Shown here: positions 11,661 through 23,300 of the stretch, piece after piece
Layout: every line of letters starts with the position of its first letter
How positions within the stretch are numbered: position 1 is the first letter of the stretch
Assembly: GCF_036588685.1 (NCBI RefSeq)
Contig: NC_086377.1
Location: 68,144,283-68,208,282 of the forward strand
Direction of reading: 5' to 3'
From: Mytilus trossulus
Lineage: Eukaryota > Mollusca > Bivalvia > Mytilida > Mytilidae
DNA: 64,000 bases
Notes under the pieces: model-generated
The model's database searches: none
The model's input: the letters and a program-made list of their open reading frames with translations, nothing else
What the model was told of the DNA's origin: nothing
Translations under genes and position numbers: made by a program

Positions 11661-13111
11661 CATTATACTCCAAAATATATAAATGAACTAAAATTAAAAG
11701 TCATACAAGACTAACTAAGCCCATAGTTCCTGACTTGGAACAATATATGCGTCGTGGTTAAACATGATATCTCAAATCTCCCCTTACACAACGTATAAAA
11801 ACAAACCCATAGCAATACGTACAGTATTACTCATTTTAAAGAAATGATACTAAAAATTTTATCATCTTAATAACGTGATTTAGTGTTCGTTTCATTTGCT
11901 TCTCTACTTCTTCGTCAATGTATCCCTTTCTTCATTGTATAAACAAAATAATTAACGTGTGGTTCGTTTGATCTCGGTTCTTCATTGGTTAAAATCAGAT
12001 TATGACGTCACATTTTCTTAATTTTCTCTGAATTTCCTATTGTGACGGCATGGAGAAAGGCGATCATGTCTGAAATACGGCTCAAAGAAAGAACAAATCA
12101 TTTTGAAGATAATTCGAAAAGAAGGAATAACTTTGCCTGCGTATTGTTTGAAAATCGTTAGGGGATTCCACCACCAAATCTCGTATAATACGATATGTAT
12201 CCACTCTCGACAATTATAAATTTAAATATTTGAAACGCTTGAAGTGCCTTGTGCCTTGTGTTTTAAATTTTTAAATTTAACTGTCTCGAGTGGATAAATA
12301 TTGTCTCACACTTGATGCAGTGGTAGAATTTATATTTATACATCTCACCTTTGTGTCATTGTGCTATAGTGATTTTGTTGTCTATGTGCTATGTCTTTAG
12401 TTATGTTTTCTTTTTATTGTGATAGTTGTTTGTCACCTGCACTAAAGTGATTAAGGTTATAACTCAATGTTGATTGATGTACCTTAATTTTTGGCATTTT
12501 TACCAATTGCGTCTGTTTGCTCTGCTCAAATATTGTGATCCATGTAATAGAGTTGTGTGCGTCTGTCATACAAGTAAGAGGTTCAAGTAGCTAGAAAACC
12601 AAATTCATGAATAGGTCAAGTGGTATCAATTTGTTTGATGTGTTTGAGCTTTTGATCTCGCTATTTGTTAAGGAACTTTGCGTTTAAACTTTTCTTGGAG
12701 TTCAATTTTTTTGTTATTTTACTTTCTTTTGGATTATTTGACTAGCGTTTCCAATGCAATGAAAACATAAGCTTTGTACGCTACTGCGTAAAACCACATC
12801 TATAAATATACACAAGGAAACAGTATTGCAACATCTTTATTTGTTTTCGCCTTGGAAAATAAGCCTCCTTTTTCTGATAGAATATGACAAAATATTAGTA
12901 AAATAATATATATATATATTGTTAATGATAACAAAGGCATCAAAACAATAAAAAAGTGCACAAAAAAATATTTTGGAAACCACAATTTTAATCACAAAAT
13001 GAAGTATTTGTACAAAAAAATGCGTTTAAGAACTTTTACTGTAATAGAATATTAGAATTTCAGACATTTCAAATCAAGATTATTGTTCACATCATGGATG
13101 ACTTCATATGC
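11661..13111. other. Intergenic with one family-D repeat
   Basis: A family-D copy lies near 12540-12725 (GTTTGATGTGTTTGAGCTTT). A short TA microsatellite is at 12904-12921. No gene was recognised. Confidence 0.45.
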
Positions 13112-13840
13112 TTAAGGTTCCACTGAAGTCAAAATATAGACACTTCATAAACATCTAAACTTTGCCTGTATTTTTCAACCTATAAGGAATAAAGTCATTA
13201 ACTATGAGGACATATGTTCATTTAAACATGCTTTACATATACACATTCACTTTTTAATTGTAAATAAACTTGAAATTTTTATGTTGTGGCCAAACCGGTT
13301 CTTGGGGTGAACAATAAATTTTCAAAAAAATCTGCAGGCCTGCAAGACGACTTTATTTGCTTAAAATTGGTATGGACGAATACTATTACATGTAATGCAG
13401 GGCAAGCGCATGTTGATTTTTTATAAAATGTATTGATTTTCGAGTTTCAGTTAATTTCATGTATCTAAGTGAACGAATATCAAAGGTACAATACAGAAAT
13501 TGGACAAATATGCCATTAAAGCATATGTATGTGACAAATCGGCATGCGCTGCCCTGCATTACATGTAACAGTATTCGCCCATACCAATTTTAAGCAAATT
13601 AAGTCGTCTTGCAGGCCTGCAGATTTTTTTGAAAATTTCGTGTTCACCCCTACAACCGGTTTGGCCACAACATAACAATTTCAAGTTTATTTACAATTTA
13701 CACAATGTGTATATGTAAAGTATGTTTAAATGAACATATGTTCTCATAGTTTATGACTTTATTCATTATAGGTTGAAAAATACAGGCAAAGTTTAGATGA
13801 TTATGAAGTGTCCTATATTTTGACTTTAGTGGAACCTTAA
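13112..13840. mobile_element. Large foldback (inverted-repeat) MITE with TTAA ends
   Basis: The left end TTAAGGTTCCACTGAAGTC and the right end GACTTTAGTGGAACCTTAA are inverted copies. The arms continue for about 300 bases each, for example CTGCAGGCCTGCAAGACGAC against GTCGTCTTGCAGGCCTGCAG, around a centre of roughly 120 bases. There is no coding capacity. TTAA at both ends suggests a piggyBac-type target site, so this is probably a non-autonomous element moved by a transposase elsewhere. The superfamily is inferred. Confidence 0.85.
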
Positions 13841-16004
13841 CTATCAATACTAAAAAAGCCGTAATTCACACGGATAACCGCCTGTAAACGTCTTCTCATG
13901 CTTGTCACCAATCCACGATTATTTTGCTGAGGTACCGCAACATCTCCTGTTGAAGGAAATTGTTTAATTAGTTAAGTGCCTGAACTGGGGTGTCTTTTAA
14001 CACACTTAAAATCAAATCATGTTCCATATTTGCTCGATCTTGGTCAATTTTTTATTTTCAAAATAAGGCACTTCATTTGACCCGAGAATGTCTCTTTTAT
14101 ATTTTTGTCCATTCAGGTTTTCTCCAGCTATATAAGATCTTACTAACAATCATGTGAAGTACATCCCCTTACAATAATCGATCCACCTCTAAATGCCACA
14201 GGTGGCTTCAATGATGTTCATCATGTGTATTCTTTGGTTGATGACAAACTAGTACACATACTCGGCCATTAAGCCCGGGCAACATAAACCGACTTCCATC
14301 GCGCCAATAGATCTTTCACCAAGAAACTACTCTCTTTTAAGGACTGTACTGGTAACAAAGGGTGTTATTCCGACCGTCCTTCCTAAGGCTAGGTTTTCCA
14401 CCACTTTAGAACACTGGTTTGAATGACTCTTTGATATTTTTGTTCCTCTTTTACAAAGGTGTTATTCTGATCAACCTTACCAGGCTAGGTCTTCCCTAGC
14501 TCCTGTTGTAGGGGTCTTTCTGAACATCATTTGTTGCTTAATTCTCATTCACTTTATGGAAATTGGGTAACGTGAAACAGGCTTTTATTGCATCTCAATT
14601 CGGTGTAGCAATACATTTTTCCAAGTGTGTATATATGATAAACATATTGTAAAATAAAAAAAGCCACCAATACTGTGCAGCTAGATAACAATGTAAACTC
14701 CCTTTGAACGATGGTATAACATTGAATTTTTGTCTCATTTGAATTGACCGCATGCATCTTGTTTTAAATGAATAGTATATAAGAAAGTAGGTAAAATGTC
14801 GAACATTCAAGCAGTATGAATTAAGGAGTTATTAGTTTAAATCGAAAATAGTTTGCTACTCATGTTGTTACCGAATTAAACACAAATTAATTTGTAAAAA
14901 CACTTTAGTTACATGATTATTGGAAAATTAAAGGTACGTCGGCATTTATACTACATTTTAATTGGATTATCATTTATTTGTAATAAATTTAACACGATAT
15001 TGCATCCGTGAGAATTCACAATCATTTAAATACTGTTGTATATAAACCTTACAAATTATTTCAAGGAAGTTAATATGTTACATCTTAATATTTAGTACTT
15101 ATTAAATCAGGGATTTTTTCTGCTATGTGAAATTGACTGAAATGATTCGATTATAGTATCCATAATGTGTAATCAGTTACAATACGAAGCATATGGCGTT
15201 CTCCATGTTCACTTAACATCATACATATAGTCATCATAAACGTTTGTTCACCTATACTCCTCTTCAAAAAACCTTTCAGAACTAAAAAGTTGCAGTTTGG
15301 CTCCTCTATTGAAAGGTTGATGACTTGGAGTTATTTTTTCTCGAAAGGAGTTTTGTGAAATGGATTACTGGGGATGATGACGATGAATGGGTGTGTCATA
15401 TACAATTACAAAAGAAATACATAATGAGTATCCAGGACAAGAACGTGTTACTGTTATATGGAAATGAACATTGCTTTGTAATAGACACCAACGCCGGATT
15501 TTAACATACTTGTTCAAAACGCAACAGTTCTTAAGATTACATGTTACCTTATCTGGTTACACTATAATGGGCGATCAGCTTTTACTCTTCTCCTTAACGC
15601 CGTTGCTCAAGTCATAGCTGCTTCAAAACCTATAGTTAGTGTCAATCTTAATATAATGATTTTGAATTTTTATTTTGTAATAATTGAATGATGTTATATA
15701 ATGTAATTATTACTTTATAATATGCTTACAAAGATCACACACTTCATGGCATATGTAAGCAGTAATACAATGCTTCAAAAGATTACATTCGAAATAAGAC
15801 GAATAAAATAGTGTTTTATCTTAATCACTATTTCTCAAAGTAATATTACTACGTTTATTATTTCCTTATAAATGTGCAGTTAGATTCAATTCTCCGTTAA
15901 CGTTCAATGTGTTTTTTCATTCTTAGTTTACATATGTTTCAGCTTGAGAATTCTTGATGAAAAAAATCTTAAATAGTGCTTTGGACGCGCTTCGAATAAT
16001 GCCA
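13841..16004. other. Intergenic, nothing recognised
   Basis: AT-rich. The frames at 14554-14810 have no domain. No array or inverted repeat was found. Confidence 0.45.
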
Positions 16005-16490
16005 TGTTCACATGAATTCGAATCGAATGCAAATCGAATTTGCTAATCGCGTAGGGTTAGCGCTATAGAACCAGGTTTAATCCACCTTTTTCTACATTCG
16101 AAAATGCCTGTACCAAGTCAGGAATATGACAGTTCTTGTCCATTCGTTTTTGATGCGTTTTGTTATTTGATTTTGCCATGTGATTATGGACTTTCCGTAT
16201 TGATTTTCCAGTTCAGTATTTTTGTGATTTTACTTTTCACACACACTGCTTTTTTCTTTAATTCGAATTGATTCGAATTTCTCATTCGAATTATCCAATT
16301 CGCATTAGAAATACGTTTTTGTTAATACGAATTAAAATTTAACGTCGTAATGACAGTAAGCGGATTTGACACGCATTGCAATTCTAATAAGAATTGACGA
16401 TATGACGTAAAACGTTTGGAATGCGAATAAAACTAATTAGAATTAGTTAATGAAAATCGAATTTGAATTACATGTGAATTCAGCATAATT
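16005..16490. mobile_element. Possible MITE with ATTCGAAT-rich ends and a nested family-D repeat
   Basis: The left edge GTTCACATGAATTCGAATCG and the right edge, read in reverse as CTGAATTCACATGTAATTC, look like degenerate inverted ends. The interior 16055-16250 is a family-D copy (CTGTACCAAGTCAGGAATAT), which would be a nested insertion. Confidence 0.4.
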
Positions 16491-17729
16491 GTTTTGCTTG
16501 ATGTCCTAAAAGAATGTGCGTTCACATTTTTTTCTTCTTATTTTTTTTAATCTATTTTCCCTGTGTACATGTTTAACATCTATTTGAAATAAGGACATGT
16601 GTGTGAGAGCACAATACTCCCCTGTCCCGGATTAGTGGTGCAATAACACAACATCAAATCTGTTGAAAAAGTTCTTACTCATGAGAATGATTCAAAGCAG
16701 AAAACAAACATCAAACAAAAACGTTCCGGACTTGCCAGATATATCCATTATTCATCCCGACACCAATTATAGAATTGAGAGTACTCGGATATATATGGAT
16801 ATAAATTATCTAATCAATAAGGATTTTTCTTCGAATATAGATTTACCATATCGACTGAAATTCATCTACCCGCTAATGTCAGGTTCAGATAATTCCAGTC
16901 ACATGGACATGTTAGTATTGAAACTATTCTTGACGTTTTAGTATTGTTCATCAATTACGCATCAATAACATTGCTGCATGAAATGGGGTCAATGACTGGA
17001 AACCTTAAGAATATCCCAAACATAGTAATCTTATTACTTAAAAACGTGAAAATAACCCTCCATTTCAATGTGCAAACTCCGTGTGGACGGCTAGCTCTTC
17101 TCTCCTCTGTCATATCAAATTAAAGCTTACAGGACTTATATGGCTAGCATCCCAAACATTTTGTAACAAGCAAAGGAAATCCCTGTTGGAACCACATGAA
17201 CTTCAGGCAAAACGGATACGATGATTATTTCTATTCATCTATTTTATGTAACCACGTTACCTTTTCACGAATGTGAACTACCGAATTATACTTTTACCGG
17301 TTTTGTAATAACATGAGCAACACGAAGGATGACACATGTGGATCCCCAGTTCTCAGTAGGGTGCGTGTTGTTGTTGTCCCCCTTTTAGCGACATTTTGTT
17401 CACGTATCGATGTCAATATAATGGAATTCGATGCGACTGTCGTACAAGTGTGAGGTTTAGCGCTATAAAACAAGGATAAGTGCACCATTTTCTACATTTG
17501 AAAATGCCTGTACCAAGTCATTTATTTTTCACCGGTCACTCGTTAACTATGACTTTAAGAAAACCTAATAAAAAATAAACGTGAAAAAGAAAATCTTTTG
17601 AAGATAGGAAAGATCATGATTATTGTAGATTTTTATTTCTTTGTAGCTATATATATAGATTGTGAAAGTAATAAATATAATTCCAAAGAAATAAGTTCTT
17701 TCTCTAATTACATATCCAATACAGAGTCA
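16491..17729. other. Intergenic with repeat fragments
   Basis: A family-A tail copy lies at about 17240-17400 (ATGAGCAACACGAAGGATG) and a family-D copy at about 17450-17530. The 92-codon frame at 16663-16941 has no recognisable domain and no support. Confidence 0.45.
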
Positions 17730-17730
17730 G

Positions 17731-17897
17731 GTACATTTGTATGTACAATGTTCTTCTGTAATAAGATCCAGGGTACATTTGTATGTACAATGTTCTTCTG
17801 TAATAAGATCCAGGGTACATTTGTATGTACAATGTTCTTCTGTAATAAGATCCAGGGTACATTTGTATGTACAATGTTCTTCTGTAATAAGATCTAG
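17731..17897 (+). repeat. 42-bp minisatellite (4 copies)
   Basis: The unit is GTACATTTGTATGTACAATG then TTCTTCTGTAATAAGATCCA then GG. Frames on both strands run through it because 42 is divisible by 3. Each unit contains the palindrome TTGTATGTACAA. Confidence 0.92.
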
Positions 17898-19499
17898 GGC
17901 TGCATATACTATTCTAGCCGCGGTGATTCTGTGAACCATTCATGTCTTGATGGCCAAAGTAAAGCTTCCATTCGACATCAGTAGTAAACTCTACAAAAAC
18001 AAAAAGTATTAAACACACGCTCAATGGATGATACAAAAACAAAAAGAAATAAACACAAAGTTCATTGCAGACATCAGAGGTCGTTCACATACTTTTTATT
18101 GTATTGATTCTATAACGCCATGATGCTGTTATTTACTTTAGGGATTCTTGTACATATGGAAATTATGTATTAATATTTGTAAGTCACTTAATATTTTAAA
18201 TGCCTCAGTGATTTCAGTTTATTCATCATATTTAATCAAAACCTAGGCTGTGTGGTGTTACTGAGCTGTGTATTTTGCATAATATGATATTTTATTAGTA
18301 CTAGTCTATATTTGTTATTTGCATTAAAACAAGACTTCTTTCGTCAAAAGACGCGTATTTAGGATATATATAAATTTTAATTTTGATAATACTAAAATGT
18401 GATAATAAGTCTTAAGATTAAAATTAACAAATTTTGAATTACCAAAAATCCCTCATTAAAAGCTCGATCATGAGGATGGGTTTATGACAGATTTGTTCAT
18501 GTAGAAAAAACTTAAGCCACAAACTCACTTCACACGTTAAAATGTGGTGATTATTATTTGAAACGAAGAAGGTTAATTTTCTTCAGAGTTCGGTATTTTT
18601 GTGATTTTACTTTTTATTGCAAGATGGGAGAGCTATTACTTTTAGTTTTCATGCTATAAACTCGATATCCAGCCTTGAAAATTTTAACCTCAAAGTAAAA
18701 TCTTCATATATATTCTATCATGAAAATGTACATACAAGTTAGTGTAATAAAATATATGTTTAATTTGAATGATTATTTTTGTATAAGTAGTAAACAGAAA
18801 GTCAGTAGTATTTTAATCTTGGTATCTGTGAATTAATATAACAACAAAGAGAGACAACTCTAGAACAAGAAGAGAGAATTATTAGCCAAATCTACAGATA
18901 AACGAGGGAAAAAAGGAAAAGAGAAAAAAAGTGCAACAACATAGAAAATAGAAAATAATACGGTGCTATAAAACAAAGAATAGATTTCAAGAATCAATGA
19001 CCTCTTGATATCACTAAAAAAATACAAAAAAGTTGTAAATCGTTTATTAACTTCCCAGCTCAATCAGATATTTAGATAGTTTTCCTGACGAAATTGCCAT
19101 AAAAATGTCATAATCAAAATTCAGTTCAAAAGTTTTATATCAAAATATATATGATATTCAATGAATATTCACTTATCAAAATTTCATATATTGATACATA
19201 GTGCCGAGGATAACAATGAAACAATAAATAATTTGGAAACTGTACATACATGTACATGTACTACACAATAAATAAATCAACTGTTAGTACATAATCTTTT
19301 TAAAATATACTTTCCGCTATCATCTGTTTACGCATTAGTACAGGTACAGGTCGTATTTATTGGTTTTTATGTAGTCTTGTTTCTTTAATTGGTATATCCT
19401 ACAGCAGTTTAGATTCAAATCGTTTCGACACATCACGAACAAAAATACCATTGAAAGATCGTTTTTTTATATCAACATTAGATATACTTTTTTGTATAT
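17898..19499. other. Intergenic, nothing recognised
   Basis: Very AT-rich, with no supported gene. A short family-D remnant (GTATTTTTGTGATTTTACTT) is near 18592. Confidence 0.45.
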
Positions 19500-19625
19500 A
19501 TCAGAAAAAGAATATGTGCTATGATTGCCAATGAGACAGCAAGACAGCGCTTCACAAGTGACCAACATTACACGGACATTATCAACTATAGGTCACCGCA
19601 CGGCAAACAACATTTCCGTAAAATG
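19500..19625 (+). mobile_element. Dispersed SINE-like repeat (family C variant)
   Basis: ATGATTGCCAATGAGACAGC, then GACCAACATTACACGGACAT, then AACTATAGGTCACCGCACGG match the longer copy at 56108-56345. Confidence 0.55.
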
Positions 19626-19766
19626 AGGATGTGCTATTCCGTTTGAAATAAGTTTTATTTTATTTATTTAGGTACAACCAAACTTCAAAACCAGATCTTT
19701 TTATCTATGGAAGAATTTGCGTACGCTTCGACCTATAAAAATACTGTATTTGTCCTATTAGAATCG

Positions 19767-19927
19767 AAATAATTCCTTCATGTTATGCTCTATGCTCATT
19801 TTAACATGGATAGGCATTATATTTGACCACATTTTACACCTCGCTAACGCTCAGTGTAAAATATCGACAAATATAATGCCTACCCATGTTAAAATGAGCA
19901 TAGAGCATGTCATGAAGGAATTATTTC
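19767..19927. mobile_element. Short foldback element (hairpin MITE)
   Basis: The arms AATTCCTTCATG, TGCTCTATGCTCATTTTAAC and TAGGCATTATATTTG are mirrored by the reverse complements GTTAAAATGAGCATAGAGCA and CATGAAGGAATT, around a loop with CTCGCTAACGCTC. Non-coding. Confidence 0.75.
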
Positions 19928-20355
19928 TTAATCACCATTCAAAAAGGAAAAATTAACAACACGGAACAAAAAATCGATTAATTTGTCATAAATTTTAGTG
20001 CCATTGGGTAAGATCATACGAGTTTCTAGTATCCACAATTAAAGAAAAACAAAAGCAATCACAGTGTGATATTGTGCTTCATCGAACCTTTGTCAGACAA
20101 TCAGTCAAAAGATATCGAGCAAAGTACAATAGCAATACGTACTGACCAGTTATGTAATGAGCTTTCAATTGTATGTTCGTGTACTGTGTAATGTTGAATT
20201 AGATTCGTCACTATAAACGATAATAAATAGATGACTAGATTTAAGATTAGTGTAGATGTTTGTAAGCGGAAAGGACAAACTTCCTGTTTGAGGATTATCG
20301 TACAGAATGGACTTAGTATAAGGACTTTGTGACAAATAAAAAAAAAAACAACTTG

Positions 20356-20398
20356 ATGGACTTCATATTTAGTATATGGACATTTACTTTCATTAAAT
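20356..20398 (+). CDS. WSC receptor exon 1: signal peptide
   Basis: The ATG opens 14 codons, MDFIFSIWTFTFIK, followed by the strong donor T/GTAAGTATA in phase 1. Phase 1 is what the next exon needs (the T plus GC makes a Cys codon). The start was chosen for hydrophobicity, donor and phase; it is short for a signal peptide. Confidence 0.65.
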
Positions 20399-23300
20399 GT
20401 AAGTATACTAAATATAATTACAATGTATTTACAATCATTTTACAATCATTTAAACACACATACACAAATATACGAAATTTATCATTTGAAAACCTCTATG
20501 TTTTTTTTCAATTAGATTTATTTGGATGATGTAAACGGGAATCCACAGTTTGCATCCTGGGCAACTGAGGAAATTGTAAACAGGAAATATTTGGAATAAA
20601 CAAGTATCAATTTAAAAAAAAAAAAAAAAAGATTTATTTGGATGTGAGGAATACCAAAATGTATTTTAATGACAACAATACACCTTAAATTTATACGAAG
20701 ATATGATAACCTTTTTTTTTAACGGAGACAGACACAAAAACAAAACAAAACAATATTATAAAATTCCCACGCTTGAAAAACGCCTAAAGAATGGGAACAA
20801 ACATAATAAAACAAAAAACAAAAATGCAAATGAGACATCTATAAATACCAGTTTATCGCAGAACCATGACTGAAACGTTAATATCTACATGTAACATGGC
20901 TATAGAGAATTTTGTTTTTTAATAATAAACTTGCTCGGAATTGATAGTGATGAAAATATTCAGACACAGCGAATTATCAATAAACATGAAACATTTCTTC
21001 AAAAATTAAAGATAAAAGTGTTGCATACTTTTGAAGAGAGGAAAACTCCATATGTTTATAATTAATCTATGTATAGGTACAACATCTACACTATGGAAAC
21101 AGCAAACTCCATATGTTTATAATTAATCTATTTACTTATAGGCACAACAGCTACGCTATATTACTCTGACACCGATTACAAAAGTTACTATCAAGCAGAG
21201 CAGTTTTGCAATAACGTTGGGGGAGTGCTCTTGAGGTACGGAGAAAAATTCAGTAAAGTTATTCGTACCTGTGGAAAAACCCAAAAGGATGTTTGGACCG
21301 GTAAACCATGGTATCTAAAATGGGAAAGTAGGTGTACTTATAAGGTCTCAGAGTAAAGTTAACATTGTTATTTGGATGGAGAGTTGTCTCATTGGCACTC
21401 ACACCACATCTTCCTATATCTATGGAAACAAACCGACTATAGAGGCAGGAAACAGTGGGTCTGCCACACAACATAAATACACGAACCCCGAGGCGGGTTT
21501 CAGCTGTTTTATCCACCATTTAAAAGTTTGAAAAAAAACAAGAACAAGACATTGAAAATTTAGTTTCCGATTATCCATTTACCAAAAGTAAAACATGCCT
21601 CGTTTTCGATCCGCGATCTTCTTTTCTTCTAATAAAAGTTAAAATTCAGTTCAAAAACATAAATTTCGTCTCTCAGACTGCGTTCTTGCATACTATCCGT
21701 GAACACTGATACATTAACATAGAAATAAGAACTTAACCACAATTAGAACATGTATAACAGAGGGTCTGAAATCACAGGCACTTGTTTCTATCCATTGGAA
21801 GGTCTTTATGCATAATTTCGTTAGCCATCTTCTCCTATTACATATGTATGGTTGACCTTCCCATGGATAGTTACAAGTGCCTGTGTCTGAAAAGGGGGGG
21901 GGGTCGCTCTTCATTTCTATATTCCGGTATGTTTTTCTGCCATTTTTTTCTATTCTTTATAAATTTTGCCCATAATTCTCTATTCTTTATCTTTAATTTA
22001 GAAATCCATTATTCTCTATTCCTTATCTGTATTCTTTTTTTCAAACAATTTTAACTATTACCTTTATTATAGAAACCACATACATGTATAGACTCTCTTA
22101 ACAACAATTCGTTTCTAAGTTTTACGTCACCAACATCCTCTCTAATTGTGTTTTAAAAGATAAATTTGTATAAAAATAGTTATTTAAAAGTCTTGGTAAA
22201 TCATATATTATTCGTATTCATTACTTTGTTTCAATGGTGATCTTTTATTTGCATTAAATGGTAAAATTTTCAATGCTATTTCTATGCTTAATGTATAGCC
22301 AGCATAGTTGTAGTTATAGACAGTTAATTTTAAAGGAGCGACCATTTAGCTGGGTATAATTTTTTGTTTTTTTTTTCATTTTGAAAATATTTTTCGTATC
22401 ACATAAGCAACAATATTTTATTTGGAGTGGGGACTAAACATTTTATTTAAATGCAAATATTCCTCCGTCTTTCCTTTCCTCTGAATAACACATTTTTCTT
22501 CGTCGGAATACAATATTATTTTAAGAACCTTAGCCCTCATACTTAAATGGTTGCCACCTTCTGTGTTCTCAGAAGTCAGAACATTGAATTAGGTATTCTA
22601 TTGTTTTATTCAGATTGTTATTATGATGGTAATATTAACACACTAAGAACAGCAGTAGTAAACAGAACCTCGGATAAACATGTAGGTGTGTGCGCAGACT
22701 TTTGTGCCAATGAGAATTACACGCGCTTTGCTGTACAGGTAAGTGTTAAAATGTACAACGAGTCTATGAATTCCATTGAAATGTTCATGCGGGTTTTTTT
22801 TAATTCTTAATTTTTGCGCTGAAGTAATGGAACCTAAGTAGTCGTCATTTCTTTATAATTAACAAATTTGACTATTAAGTCGTGGCGGCCATACTTGCAG
22901 TTTGTCTTAATTCAGTAACACACAGTTTCTCGATGTCGGTAGTGATCAATTGTAAGACATCAAGAATTGAAACAAAAACACTCAGTTCGCTTGTGATATG
23001 GTGCTTACATTCACTATAACACATTGCCCACACTCAGTTCGCTTGTGATATGGTGCTTACATTCACTATAACACATTGCCCACACTCTGTTCGCTTGTGA
23101 TATGGTGCTTACATTCACTATAACACATTGCCCACACTCAGTTCGCTTGTGATATGGTGCTTACATTCACTATAACACATTGCCCACACTCAGTTCGCTT
23201 GTGATATGGTGCTTACATTCACTATAACACATTGCCCACACTCAGTTCGCTTGTGATATGGTGCTTACATTCACTATAACACATTGCCCACACTCAGTTC

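Noticed and set aside
16663..16941. 92-residue frame starting MKKFLLMRMIQ
   Set aside because: No domain, no signal peptide cleavage pattern, composition like the flanks, and no splice partners found.
21301..21356. Extension of WSC receptor exon 2 to the stop at 21354-21356
   Set aside because: The extension (PWYLKWESRC) is plausible lectin sequence, but only the donor at 21300 gives the phase 1 needed by the next exon. Kept as an alternative, not as the main call.
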